NCBI RefSeq assembly: GCF_020882245.1
Contig: NC_083600.1
Span: 10,664,001-10,728,000 of the forward strand
Direction of reading: 5' to 3'
DNA length: 64,000 bases
Origin: Rhopalosiphum padi
Lineage: Eukaryota; Arthropoda; Insecta; Hemiptera; Aphididae
In this document: positions 49,927 to 63,055 of the stretch, one piece after another
Numbering within the stretch: the stretch's first letter is position 1
Layout of the letters: every line of letters starts with the position of its first letter
Notes under the pieces: model-generated
The model's database searches: none
The model's input: only the letters and a program-made list of their open reading frames with translations
What the model was told of the DNA's origin: nothing
Made by a program: the position numbers and the translations under genes

Positions 49927-52900
49927 GACGTTTGTTGTTGACGCGTCTGACGATTCCGTCAAACAGACAACGGCGAATTGTTACCGTTTTCTGCGGCTGA
50001 CACTCGAAACCCGATCGCAATTATGGTCTTATCTGGACGCGCACTCAAGCTCTGCGGTACCATCATGTCAACGTACATTCGACGTTCCCACTCCACCAGA
50101 AAACATTGCCGAACCGATAGTTTATTTCACATCATACACTGATTAATTTTAACATATACGTAGGTACACAACAAAACATACGTCATGCTTTCGCAATATT
50201 AATAATAGTGATTAAAAACAATGTCTTGTCCGTTCAATAGCGGTCACAACGAGCGACCACCACCGCAGTAGAATCACTTTTCATATTTTAAATATTCCAT
50301 TAATTATTTGACACGTTAAACTATATTAAAATGCTAACTAAGAACTATTCGTTAACTAGCTTGAATAATTTTTAAATATTTTTTTAAATTATATAATATA
50401 CAAATATATTGGATAGAATTATTATCATATAATAAATAACTTACAAAGTAAAGTACTCGTCGTTTGCACACAATGTGTGACGATTACGAAACACATTTCT
50501 ATATTAAAAATAATAATAATCATAAAAAACACTCTTGATCGCGTCGAGTGGCATCGTGGTCGAATGATTCTCATAGAGAAGCAAAAAGTTATCTCTTACT
50601 ATTTTAACATAATACTAGTCTTAACATAATATATGAAATGTATTTATTAAGTATGTCCTGGAGTTATTTTTTTTGTTGAGATTTTGCGCTATTTAAATCC
50701 AACCAATGAAAAAAAAAATGTTATATATTGTTATATAAATCATTGTACTTGGCATTCTAAAATAATTTTATTTTAATAATGACAATTGTGGGTACCAATG
50801 TCAAAAATACAACGCATTTTTCTATTTTAAATTGTTACATTGTTTGCTATAAATACATTGAAATAAATGAATTAATCAAAACTAGCAATCTAACCTAACC
50901 TAACCTATGGTATTTTTAATTTTTAAATGTTTATAAAACAAAGTCATTACTTCTCATACGAGCAGTTGCTCAAGAAGTAAATGCAGATTCTCTAATAGTT
51001 ATTGTTTAAAATAATAATTATAATATTCTCAACAACATAATTTTAAGTTTTAAGCCAAAGTATTTTCATATATTTACTTTTGTTATTAAATTTTGAATTG
51101 TTAGATTAAATTTAATTATGTCTATAGACGCTAATCCATTTTGAACAGTAGTACTTATAATTCTTATTTCGAGTAATTTAATGTCGTATCAAATATTCAT
51201 ATCGTGAGATGTCAATACTATTGATATAATTATATTCCAGAAAATGAGACAGGGGACACAAATTATTAAAAAAGTCACCAAATATGCATTTTAACACCCA
51301 AAATATGAAATTTGAAATAAATACATATTTTCAAATTATTATCACGATTTTTTCGTATTATGGTAATAAATATATTTTATTTAGTTATAAGTTATAACGG
51401 CCGAGTATCGATTATTGATCATATTTTATGTAGTAATATCTATTTATAAATAAAATTAATAAACGGGAAATTAATTTAATCGACAACAATTGCTTCTAGG
51501 AAAACATTGCGTTTGATCAACAACCATGTAATAATAAAAATTTAAAATAAATTAAAAATAATTTTAGTTATATAGTTAATGAAATAAATAGGTATGTCGA
51601 TAAAAAAATATGTATACAATAATTAATTAATTAAATTATGTATTAAAAATTATAAAATTGATGAAAGCAAAAAAATCTAGCTTTTTATAAATATAAAATG
51701 TTATTATGTTTGTTAATCTGCAATTTTCACGATTGTGCTAAACAAATATGCAAATGTTACAAGTTCTCTGTCTTAATTATAATATTTATATTTATTGCTA
51801 TTTTTTAAAGTTATTAAACAAAACGTATTGACCAAAAATATTATTGCAATTTTTTACAAGATATTATGAAGTAATTCATTTTACAATCACGTACCAATAA
51901 TAATATACTTATGGAGGATAGTGAGTGAATTGTTTTTATATATTTTATCAGGGTGATAATGTTTATAATTTTATTGAAAATATTATGTTTATAATTATAT
52001 TATTTTTTCTGTTCACAGACTGTTTTTTAGCGATAACTAGAATTTATAATAATAGTTTTATGTATATAAGTAAATTTTATTCAATGGATATTATAGACAT
52101 ATTTATAATTAAATTAATACATTTCCAAAAGTTTGAAACAATGATAATAAATAAAAATATTAAGCTTAAATCGTTAAAAATACTATGAATTTTAAAATTG
52201 TTTTTTAATAATTTCTTGACGATAATTATTTTATTTAAAAATTCATAATTTGAAACACTTACAATTCTTGATTTTAGTATAAATTCTTTTATAGATATAA
52301 TAATATAACTTTAAAATAAAGAATTTTCGCAGAACGTCATGATTAAAATGGAAAATGGGTTACTTTTTTATTTTATTCATAGTGTTTGTTTAACATTTAA
52401 TGCAATAATTTTTCAATAATATTTTAGCTTATAAATCGAATAATTGTTATTTATTTAAATTTTAAATATTTCCACATCACACATTATGTAGTTACGTTTT
52501 AATCTATAATATAAAAATGAACGCTTTATCAGAATTATATGTTAATTTATCGTAATGTGAAATTTAAATTTATAAGCGTTATGGTCTCTGTTTTCGAGTC
52601 TGTTATTTTCCAACGACATTATCTAAAGAATATAATATTATATCAAACCATTCAGGAGGGTAATGTTGCCGAAATCATCTACTTACAGTATTTTATCTTA
52701 AGTGTAACTTTATACGAAAAACAATCATGCTTCGTCAAGTACTCAGATTTAAATCAATTTTTTTTTTCAAACGAATCAAACTATTTTAGTTGCATTAAAT
52801 TCCAATTTCTGATTTATGTTTTAATAGTGCAATGGAAAAATATTATATTTATTATAATATAAACATTTGTGATTTATTAAACGTTTATTACAACTAACCT

Positions 52901-53360
52901 ACTACTTCTCAAAACAAAAATGTTAAATGGTCCAATACGATGTGTATAATGTCTTTATAATTATTATCTTTAAAATAAATAGACAACTTTCAAAATTGTA
53001 TTATTTCACGAGTCGTGAGACTTTTTGTGACGCAAGTTTTTATATTAAAAAAACACGTAGGCTTCAAATCACGTCCGGTAATAACTCGCATCCAGTGCAT
53101 AGTAAAGTTATTTTTATTGTTAATGTTACTCATTTCACCGTACGCAAATGGTGTGCCAAGTCTTTTTGATGAGAACGGTACTAAGGTTTACCATAGCCAT
53201 TTAATCGGTTCTAGCGTTGACCGGCTACCTGCTACTATATATTTTTACATGTTTTCATAATACATTTATACAAACTCCAAAAAGAAAACAGAGAATTATA
53301 GTCATGTACAATGGAATTAAGTGTTTACGAGATTATATTTTACAAAATAAAATTATATGC
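49927..53360. other. Intergenic spacer between genes E and D
   Basis: 3.4 kb. The first 250 bases are GC-richer and probably include the gene D promoter and 5' UTR. The remainder is AT-rich with a TTAGG-like run (complement) at 50893-50911. Two plus-strand open frames, 52539-52862 and 53015-53260, are discussed elsewhere; neither has enough support to call a gene. Confidence 0.55.
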
Positions 53361-56300
53361 TTATAAAATTATCAAAAATGATAATATTAACATAATACAA
53401 CTTGTATGTGCGTGCGCCGTTGCACTGGATGGTCTATATGTGGTCGTCGTTACATGTTCAGTAACGGGTACGGGAGATGCGGTAGACATTTCTGTCGTAC
53501 CTATTGAAGTTGCAATAGACGTTTGGTTAACCGCCATAAGTGATTCAGTAGTAGAGTTGACTGTAGTAAACGTGGTCTCAGTTGTTGTAGTTTGTGGGTC
53601 TGGTTCTCGATTTTCTAATGTCCATGTGTTAATTCCATCAGCATACTTCTCGAACCACGCCAGGTTATCATTGATATTTGCATAGGATTTTTCAAACGAC
53701 GATCTCAAAGAGCCGGGGACGGTAGAATTGTTTTTCAAATTGTGTAGCTAAGATCAATTTCCAAAATAATTATTCGTTGAAACCGAAGTCAATTAATTTA
53801 AATATACAATTTAAAGTAAACGATTAAATGTATTATTATAACTACTACGGTATTGAACAAAATAAAGGAAAATTATTTTGTGGTTATATTATGAGCTTCC
53901 GAAAAATTATTGTTCAAATATTTAAAATGTATATTTAGATACCTACGTTTAAAAAGAATAACTAATAATTTTAAAGAACTAAATTAAATTAAATTCAAGG
54001 TTAAAATAGTTTATGTTAAAAAAATAATAAAGTGATATACCTAACCATCGTTTGTTCATAATTTCAATGAAAAAAAAACTATAAATCCGGTACTAACTTT
54101 TTCAAATTCATCGTCGTTTGTCATCTTGGTAGCTAGGGTTGAGTAAATATATGATGCGACGCCTTCGCCGTCAGGTAGCTCGTTCAGAATTATGTTCAAA
54201 TTAGTTGAAAGGAATTCGTATAACACATTGAGACCTAACGGTGTCGTTGATATTGCAGATATAACAGATTTGAAGTATCTTTTCTCAATTCGCCCGTCTA
54301 ATATATGATTAATGTACCTAAAATACAATATTATGCAATCACAATTTATTTATTTATTTATTTATGTTTAAAAGAAGGTTATCAAAAATAAAAGGATTCT
54401 AATTTTTGAGAAAAGCGTGTATGCTAAATTTAATAATAACAATAACTATAAAAAAAAAAACTGAATTGTTAGTACATAGGTTGATAGGTTTGATAAATTC
54501 AACTTAATACTATTTTATCCACCCACAAAATGTAATATTTTCAACTTTATCAACATACTCAGATAGCTGAGTCCTGTTAGTAGAACAGCCTAGCGCGAAC
54601 TCCGCGGAAGATTTTTCCGACAACGACTTGGTGTTGATGTATAACGCAAACATGTTATTAAAGACTGATGAACCGTTACTATTCTTCACTCCAATGCAGA
54701 ACGCGGCGTCTTTAATATCGGCAGGTATTCTGTACGAAACAGTTATTTAAATTGCGTATTTGGATCATACTATATTATAGCAATAATAGTATATAATATT
54801 ATAGTTACTGACTTCTCTCCGTTTTGCCATGTTTCGAAGTATTTCTGTGCTTTGGTCGAACAGTATTCGTTCTCCAATCTACACGCCCACTTGGAAAACG
54901 TTTCCCAAGCACTCAACACTCTGTACTCTGCAGTGTTGTTGTCCGACACGAGATATTCTAGCTTACTATATATGGTCCCCGCTAAGCTGCTGACGTGAGA
55001 CTGAACGCAAAAACATCGAAATACTTATTGCATATTTTATACTGTTTGTCTATTATCGTTGCGCCAAATCTATAACACGCGAGTACCTACCTAAATCGAG
55101 CGAATAATTAAATATGTGCATACCTTAAAATTTGCGTATCCTCCGGCACTGCGGGGCATGCGCTCTAACAAGTACGCGAACCCGTTCATCGCCGAATACC
55201 ACGGCGCAGTGTCGTTTTCATTCTTCAGATATTTGGACATGTTCAACGGGACTGAATAGTCTAATTGACCAGACCTCGCCAAGTTGAACGAGTCGTCTAT
55301 TAGCTGAGCGCGATTGAGCACGTGGATATCGGTGGGCTTATCGGTCAGCTGCTTTATCAGCGCCATCCAGTTGTCGACTTCGTAGTTTACCCTGTAGAAG
55401 CCTGGTCAACGGACGGGTCGTTTTAATATCAGTTATTGTTCGGCTCTGAAAGTGTCACGTCAACACTTACCGATTGATTGTATGTTGAATATGTACCAAT
55501 CTATATCTATATATCTATATACTGGTACTATAATGGTTAACGCCGATGTTTTGTTCGTCCAAACGGATGGTTGAGTGTCACGGAAATTTTTGCTCGCGCT
55601 GGTTGTGTACGTGAGACCAATGTGCCATGCCGCTGTTTCATTGATGATCCCATCGGTTTTATTAACGTAAAATTGGCTCTTTAAATAACATTAGAAGAGT
55701 AAATACAATTATTATAAAAATGTATCAAAGTACAAATATATTATCATGTCGTGAACTATAATCGATATTTAATTGTATCAGAGTAAAACAGATTATTATT
55801 ATTATATTAGTAAAATCTATGTATTCAAAGTAATTTTATTATTATTTATAATTAAATTAATAATTTATGTTTGATTACTTGAGTCACTAAAAACATATCT
55901 CCATTCTTCATAATGTTCAAAACTGGATATCCCGACTGTAACGTCCAATTTGACATGAAATCAACTACATCCAATCCATTTCCAATGTTATAATCGTAGT
56001 CGTATAAAACCTCATCGAATGATGTAAACAGGTCTGAAGGTTCTGCAGTATTTTGACTATAAGTTTAATACAAAATTAATTTTTTCTACGAATTATTCAA
56101 TTAATTATCAATATATAAATATATAATAAAATTAATGCAACTTTAGTCTTTAGTTCACCTAAAAGATGAATACTGAAGTATATAAAACTAATATTTACTT
56201 AAAATTATGCAAATAGCGTTGAAGGGACAACTTGAACAGATTTTCGGTCATCAAATTTTTCAACATTCTCAGGACTGATGCCGCCTTATTATACGATATG

Positions 56301-59300
56301 GTATCGAATAGGTCTTTGATCTCTTCGGGAGTGCTCACGGACGCGGTTATGGGATGTCTGGGCTTCTGGTCATACGCCAATGCACCCTGAAACGCTTCGA
56401 CCACAAACAGTTCTTCCATCGACCAGTTGGTCCTAACCTACTCCAACAATAGTAAACGAATGTGTTTCGATAGCGAAAAAAAAAATACAAGAAATATAAG
56501 TAATTTAAATGAAATAATATTATTTATTTTGTATTGTATACCATTCCGGTAGCAAAGTATTGAAAATACTGCGCGAAACCTTCGTTCAACCATAAATAGT
56601 CCCACCACTTACAGGTGACCAGATTTCCGAACCATTGATGAGTGAACTCGTGTTGTACAATAATTGACGAGCGCATTTTCATTCTCGTTTTCGATTCGTC
56701 CGACAGCAGCAGATAGCTTTCTCTGTATGCAAAAATTCAAATACACAACCGAACAACAAAAACAATATTAATCGCCGTAACCACTCGTCTACCGTGCCTT
56801 ACTGATAATTATTGATTCCCCAATTTTCCATCGCCCCAAAACTCAAATCTGGTACTGCCAACAAGTCCATTTTAGGCAGCATATACGTCAGGCCTGTGTA
56901 CTCTTCCAGTACACGTAGATGTTTCGGAGCTTCGTTTAAGATGTACTCCGTTTGATTGGATAATTCTTGGTGCGTGTAAACCGTTATCGTTGACGAATCG
57001 TTCTTATTACTGTTGCTTGGTACGAATTCGCCCACGTAAATGGCAACCAAGTAACTGGACATCGGTGGGGTTTGAACGAAATAAACCGTTTCCGTTTGGT
57101 TTAAACTGAAATCGACATTTCTCAGTGGCGCTTGGTACAAATCGAAATTTTATATTTTGATTGAATAATAATTTATAACTGTTCTAGTTTTTAATAATAA
57201 ATCTCGTGGTAAATGACATAATCTATTTTCTTGTTTAATCATGTTAGCAATACTCGAATACTTGAACTACAATTTGGTATTGATCTTCAATAGAAATTTT
57301 CCGCGTGTGTAGGTTATAAATAGATACATTAGGTACTTATTTAATGTTTAAGAGGTCGCCATACCCACATATTGTGTTGTCTCTGTCTTACTAACGTACA
57401 TCATGACAAGTTTACGTTCGGAAAAATACATTTTGTGAAGTCAGCTTCAATTTAGAGTAAATTTACTCATTATCAAATGTAAAGGTAAGAATATTGTCTG
57501 AAAAAGGATATATTGTTTTTTTCATATTATAATTTTAAAGTGAATTATAGTTATGTAAAATATTACAACTTTAAAATGTTTATAACTCACTTTTAAATGA
57601 TAATATCAATAAAAACATATGTAACATTCTACATAATATTGTACCCTTTAAATTTTATAATAGATAAATTTACACTAATATTAAAGCTAACATCACAAAA
57701 TGTGTTCTGCTGAACACTAATTTTTTATGGTGTACGTTTGTAAGACAGAGACAACACATGCAGGTATGGCGTCCTCTTAAAACATTTTGAATTTCTTAAT
57801 ATCATATAAATAATATATATAAACAATTATATATCCATGACCTTTTTTATATAAATGTGATCTCTTGTTTTATGTATAGTGTAATTTAAATACTATAGTA
57901 CATATAACATATAACACCTATTCGTGTCCAATGCTTTAATTTATGAACTATTCTCTACGCGCTATTGATTCGTTGTGAATCAGAAAATGTAATTTTTTGT
58001 TCTAATATTATGATATAATGTATTTTACTCGTCAATACTTTATTATACTTTATTTATTCTGTATTCGTCGTATTCTAGAAAATTGGAAATTTTAAAGTTA
58101 TTATTAAATCCTGTAAACATGAATATTAGATACTATAATACGAATATTTTATTCTTTAAAACAGCATGTTTTATACATGACTTATTATTGCATTATAATT
58201 AGGTTATGTACTGATGTATAGTATTATGTTCCATAAATACAATATACATAAAACATAGTATAATAATACTAGTTTATCTAATTGTAAATGTTTTTTTTTA
58301 TATTTTTAACATTTTAAAAGTTATTTTCATTGTATTAGTTTTTTTATTATTCATAAGTCTTGGCGTTTTATTTCAATAATACAAAAAATAGTGATTAGTT
58401 TCAACTCTAAATCATGTTATTATACATTATGAACACTTAACATTTAATAATGTGTCACTTTAATCAGTTTAATCACACATTGATCATATATTGTGTGCAT
58501 AGTCGTTTGACTATTGTCAGGTACTCGAATGCAAGTCTTAAAACAAAACTACAAATATCTTTATTTCGTTCAATTACTAAATTCTTCTCACTTTTTCAAA
58601 TAAACCATAAATGTTCACGATGTAAGATCAATACATCTATTAAGTTATAAATATAAATAATCAAAACTTTAAATATGCGCGTGATAAATATTTTTAGTTC
58701 ATTTTTAACAGAACTATTTGAATTGTGGGCATACCTATGCATGTATATTATAATGATACGTTTTTTTGGTTTATATTTTACCATCATATAGAGCCTTTAT
58801 ATAGGCTTTTATAGCCTATAACAGGTGTTATTTTAGGGAAAACAAAATATGGAAGTATAACTTTTGGATGAATTTATTTAAAATAGTCGATATTAGTTCT
58901 ATTGAAACTCTAGAAGCATCTGGGTTAGGCATGTCGTATTATATGTATAATGCATTTAATAGTATCTTTTAAATAAACTTTAAGACTGAAATGGTCCTTC
59001 TCGACCAAGTTAAGTTTGTAAAAAAATAAAAAAAATATTATAATATTAGTACAATATATTTTTTTTTGTATATCATTATATTTCAAAGTAATAATATACC
59101 AATTTATTTTTTTATGATTTTCGTAAAAATAAATACGACATTTCGCTGATGTATTATTATAGATACCTAATTTAAATTCCTGTTTTCAATGTAGATTTAT
59201 TGTTATTAATACTAACCGTTTATAATATTTCAAGACGATAAAATCAACCATATTATTTAGTAGTCTAGAAGATGTTTTAATTGTAAATAAATTATAATTA

Positions 59301-60424
59301 TTTAAAAATACTTTTTGCTTGATTTTAAATTATTAATATATAAAATAAAGCCGACAAGAGAGCACGTAGATTATGATGTTATCTACTCTATAAATATTAT
59401 TATGATTAACCAACCCATACTAGAAAATATGTGTAAAGTTAATTATGTACATTATACATACCTATATACTGTGTTTCTTAATAGTTTAATGAAGATTTAC
59501 GTGAATAAGTAAGTGTAAGTTATAATCCAGCTATGGACCACAAGAGTACCTGATACAAAACTTAACCTAATTTATAATTTTAACCTCGTCACCGAAATCA
59601 TTTAGTTTCCTTTATATTATTATAACGGTTATTAAAACAATTTTAAAATAAACTCAATATTTCGATTTTTATCAAAAAAGTTTAAATGATTTTTTTTTAC
59701 GCTTACCCGGGTTCGGTATATCGGATCGGCATGTTGGACAGCGCGATCTGATGCTTTTGTTTGACCACTGATATGTCGAACGTTGCTTTGTACGCGGGTT
59801 CGTCGTAACACGGAAACGCTCTCCTCGCATAAGTTGATTCGAACTGTGTCACAGCAAACCACCTGTCGCGTTTCGTTAGGGCCATGATATGGCGTATATT
59901 TCCCCGCACAAATTGTCATAATAATAATAGTCGTGTACTTACTTGGTCGTATCTCGCTCCTCGTAAGAACTCAAATACAAACCGGTCATATCAGTTCTAA
60001 TATTGCCGACGTACGTGATCGACACCTGCAAGTGTCTTCCTTGCGGTACGGACCGGTCTAGACGAATTTCGAACTGTTCGTCGTTCGCTAGGTACACCCA
60101 CTCGTTCACACGCAAATACCTCGTCGAGTAGGACGTTGTATCCGCGACCGTCACGTTGGTCACGTTCAGGTCCCTGAGATTCAGGGTCAAAACACTGGTG
60201 GACGAGACGACAGTGATAATTATTTTCGCAACGCCGTTGAACTTTAAGTTATCGACACCATTAAAGTCCTGGAACTCGAATCGCAAGTCGTACTGGTCCG
60301 GGGCCGTCGTGCCGGGCAACCGGAACACGGCGTTCGTGGTTACATCTTTATATCCTGTCTGACCGCTTGACTGCCGGATCGGGGTGGACAAACAAAATAC
60401 GCAGACCAAAAAATATCTCCACAT
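53361..60424 (-). CDS. Gene E: membrane aminopeptidase N, catalytically intact
   Basis: Zinc metallopeptidase of family M1 that would remove N-terminal residues from peptides at the cell surface, in insects typically the gut lumen. Exons: 60424-59943, 59862-59707, 57120-56803, 56722-56542, 56437-56199, 56056-55879, 55678-55471, 55401-55124, 55000-54813, 54729-54559, 54317-54098, 53747-53361. These give 1001 aa, normal for the family. Signal peptide MWRYFLVCVFCLS. PCYDEP in exon 2. GAMEN at 308-312. HEFTH at 343-347 with third zinc ligand E366 in WLNEGFA. Transition-state Tyr428. An ERAP1_C-like helical region fills the second half. The Thr-rich stalk is short, and the tail CIMLILSFLIIL fits a GPI-anchor signal. 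The exon 3 acceptor (GAG) is weak but is the only one that keeps phase after an upstream in-frame stop. It is the only active-looking member of the array here. Confidence 0.95.
57352..57776. mobile_element. TTAA-flanked foldback MITE in intron 2 of gene E
   Basis: A 425-bp element that is nearly one long palindrome. The left end GAGGTCGCCATACCCACAT matches the complement of the right end (GAGGACGCCATACCTGCAT), and homology continues inward through TTGTCTCTGTCTTAC for about 200 bp per arm. TTAA lies directly outside each end (57348-57351 and 57777-57780). TTAA targets are used by piggyBac and Kolobok superfamilies; the ends do not start with CCC, so I leave the superfamily open. It has no coding capacity. 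Confidence 0.9.
57777..59706 (-). other. Gene E intron 2, remainder
   Basis: About 1.9 kb of AT-rich intron beyond the foldback element. No exon or further element recognised; short plus-strand frames at 58450 and 59315 are low-complexity translations. Confidence 0.6.
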
Positions 60425-62649
60425 GATTGCAGCTGCAGTGCACGACGAAAACTTGTAACAAATACAGCTCCTGCAGACTCGTGAGCTAAAACTGCAGTAT
60501 CACATCACCACACGCCAGTGTGTGATGTACAAAGTCACATAGTCTTCGTGTAAATCCGTATTAGTTTTATCTTATCTAGCACCAATGCCCAGTCGTTCTA
60601 CATAATATTGTCGTGAGGCCATTCACCTGACAATGAAATCGGTATGGAAATTATTTAATTTTGGAACAATATAATATTACGACCCTCTAATCTCAGCAGG
60701 TAATCCGTCGACAGCACACTACTTGAAACGGATGTCATAATATTATACATTTAACGTTATCTGCTTCCAGGCACATTAGGATTAAGTGTGAATTAATGCA
60801 ATGATCTAATTTCTGGTATATCACGATATTTGCCTCAAACGAAATGTGACCGACTAACTGATCTGTGACCGTATTATAGTTCCAGTCTTCGCCAACATAT
60901 TTATTATGTTTTTTTTTCGTTTTTCCCATCAGTATTGAACTTCTTCGTAAGCATTAAATATGAGTGAGTCGATGGCATTCGACAACTTAATCGTGTCTGT
61001 GTAATATTAAACGTACTTTGAATTCGAACTTGGTTGTTTTTACGTTCAATGTTCATACAATATTTATTATCATCGCGATACAACAAAACCGGTAGGTCAC
61101 TGAACTGTTTTTTTTTTTGTATTGCTCAGCTGCACCTCTGTTCGTTAATCCGAGTATTTTTCGATATTTTCATTTCATAAGTAATACACCAACAGGATTT
61201 TTTTTTTATCAAAATCGTAGGTACTTGAATCGTAACTTATCACAAATACAATGAGTTAGTTAATTTTTTTACAAAAAGCAAGTTATTTTAAATATTCAAA
61301 TTTCAAGTGTTTACCTTTTTAGTTAAGTAGGTATAAGGTATATATTTAAGAAAATAAAAGTAGTCTTTTTTAGATTCTAAGAACGATGAATGTATAGATT
61401 TTACAAAGATATGTGTATATTATTTTATCTGTGTACAATATGGTAAATAATTAAAAATGCTTTGATAGTGATTTTTGACACAAAATTTGAACTAGTTTGA
61501 GATATCAACATTTAATATTGCCGATATTTTTGAAAATTATGGAAAAAACGAACAATAAATTAAAAAATGCAAAACCACTTTTCGACACCATTTTTTTTTT
61601 TATGTAACTCAAAAAGTTAACTGTAAATACTTAAAATATTATCACCAAATTTTTTTATTAGCATATTTGTATATTATATAGATAATAATATTTTTGAAAA
61701 ATGTTGATTCTTTTTGAGCTATATATAAACATTTGATATTTTTGAATTTTTTAGTTTTTTTCCAATGATTGTTGATAAAAAAGTTTTCACTTTGACAAAA
61801 ACCTTAAATATTTAATACATGGTTCGTTAAAAGTTATGACTATTTAAAAATATTAAAAATGCATAGACGATGTTAGTTATTTCGTTATAATTCAAAAACA
61901 TTATTCGTGGTAGCTTAAAACTTTTAAGTAAATAATGAATTTTATTATAATATGCAATGACATTTTTAAAACATGTAGATTATTTTAAACCATTACCTAT
62001 TTATACCATGAACTTATTCAAACTGTTTTATATAGTGGAAGTGTTATTGGCTTAAAAGTTAATAACAATAAGGTCATATGGTACAAGTAATAAGCATATA
62101 CTATTATAATAATTAAATATTAATAATATAATAAATGCAATGTTTTCAGCAAAAAAAAAATTAACCTACAATAGTCAATAATAGTGTTAAAATACTTACA
62201 CAAAATAAATTACTTTAACATTTGATGACTCACGTGGAGAAATTGTTTACCCCAGTCTATTTTTAAAATTAAATATATTATAGATTATTTAGTAAATTTT
62301 TGTATACTCAATTGAATAATGCTCTCATAGAAATTATTAAAAAATTACAAAAATATTGTCAATTTTTTATTTGTACAACACAAAGATTAAATAGGGAATT
62401 AATTGTTATGTAATAATTAATATACTTCAATAACAATAATAAAAAAAAATCACACAACTCAATTAATATAATTAGGTATTAAATAATAATAATAATGAAT
62501 AGTTTTTAAAATTGATCAAAACCGCATATATTATAGCGTTATATTATATTATATTATTTAAATATACCGTGTTTTAAACTGTCCGTGTGTAGACCATGCT
62601 AAATAAATAAATACAGTTCAAATATAAATTAGGATTTTCTTGTTCGATT
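60425..62649. other. Upstream region of gene E
   Basis: Up to about 61100 this is GC-richer and probably contains the gene E promoter and 5' UTR. A small palindrome, CATCACCACACGCCAGTGTG then TGATG, lies near 60504-60528. From 61400 to 62000 there is AT-rich repetitive-looking DNA with no coding content. No gene is supported. Confidence 0.5.
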
Positions 62650-63055
62650 TTACAAAACGTACGTTTTAATCAATACTGATAAGACCATTAGATGTAAAAT
62701 CACAAGACTGTTGGACGTATTCGAAGTTGCACCGGACGATTTTGGAGTGGTGGACATAAACGGTTGTTGGCTCGTTACAGGAGAAACAGTAGTACCTGCA
62801 GTTGTAGATAGCAGTTGAAGTGATCGTCGCAGACATTTGTGTGGATGTTACCATGTTTAACTATCAACTATGACGTAGATTTTAAAGTTATGGGATTTAG
62901 TGTGGATGTTTACGTCACCTTTTTTTTTTTTATATTTGTACTTTAATGTCCATTGGCAAGACAACTATCGAACCATGCTAAGTTGAGTTCAACGTTTTTG
63001 AACATCTTATTAAACGACGATTATAAGGGAGGTCGAAGACCACATTATCGTTCTT
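62650..63055 (-). pseudogene. Remnant of an APN last exon
   Basis: The minus strand gives KNDNVV near 63050, then after a frameshift SFNKMFKNVELNLAWFDS, which matches the linker of gene E (SFEKSYANINDNLAWFEK). A stop follows after LANGH. In another frame (about 62823-62650) there is a Ser/Thr-rich stretch, STTPKSSGATSNTSNS, followed by LVILHLMVLSVLIKTYVL and a stop, which resembles a GPI-signal tail. At least two frame changes and one stop break it. No homologous upstream exon is visible in the last 950 bases, so this is an isolated 3' fragment of a sixth paralogue or the end of a decayed gene extending out of the window. Confidence 0.75.

Noticed and set aside
52539..52862. 107-codon plus-strand frame between D and E
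   Set aside because: No recognisable family, AT-rich codon use like the surrounding non-coding DNA, and no flanking exons that extend it.
56799..57140. Extending gene E exon 3 upstream to 57140
   Set aside because: That extension has no splice acceptor in the right phase and is preceded by an in-frame stop; the acceptor at 57121 keeps phase with exon 2.
60735..61086. Two short minus-strand frames upstream of gene E, considered as an extra 5' exon
   Set aside because: Gene E already has an ATG followed by a signal peptide in exon 1, and these frames show no APN similarity. A non-coding 5' UTR exon remains possible.
61400..62000. AT-rich stretch that reads like a dispersed non-coding repeat
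   Set aside because: It looks repetitive in style, but I found no ends, duplications or internal structure to support a mobile element call without a genome-wide search.
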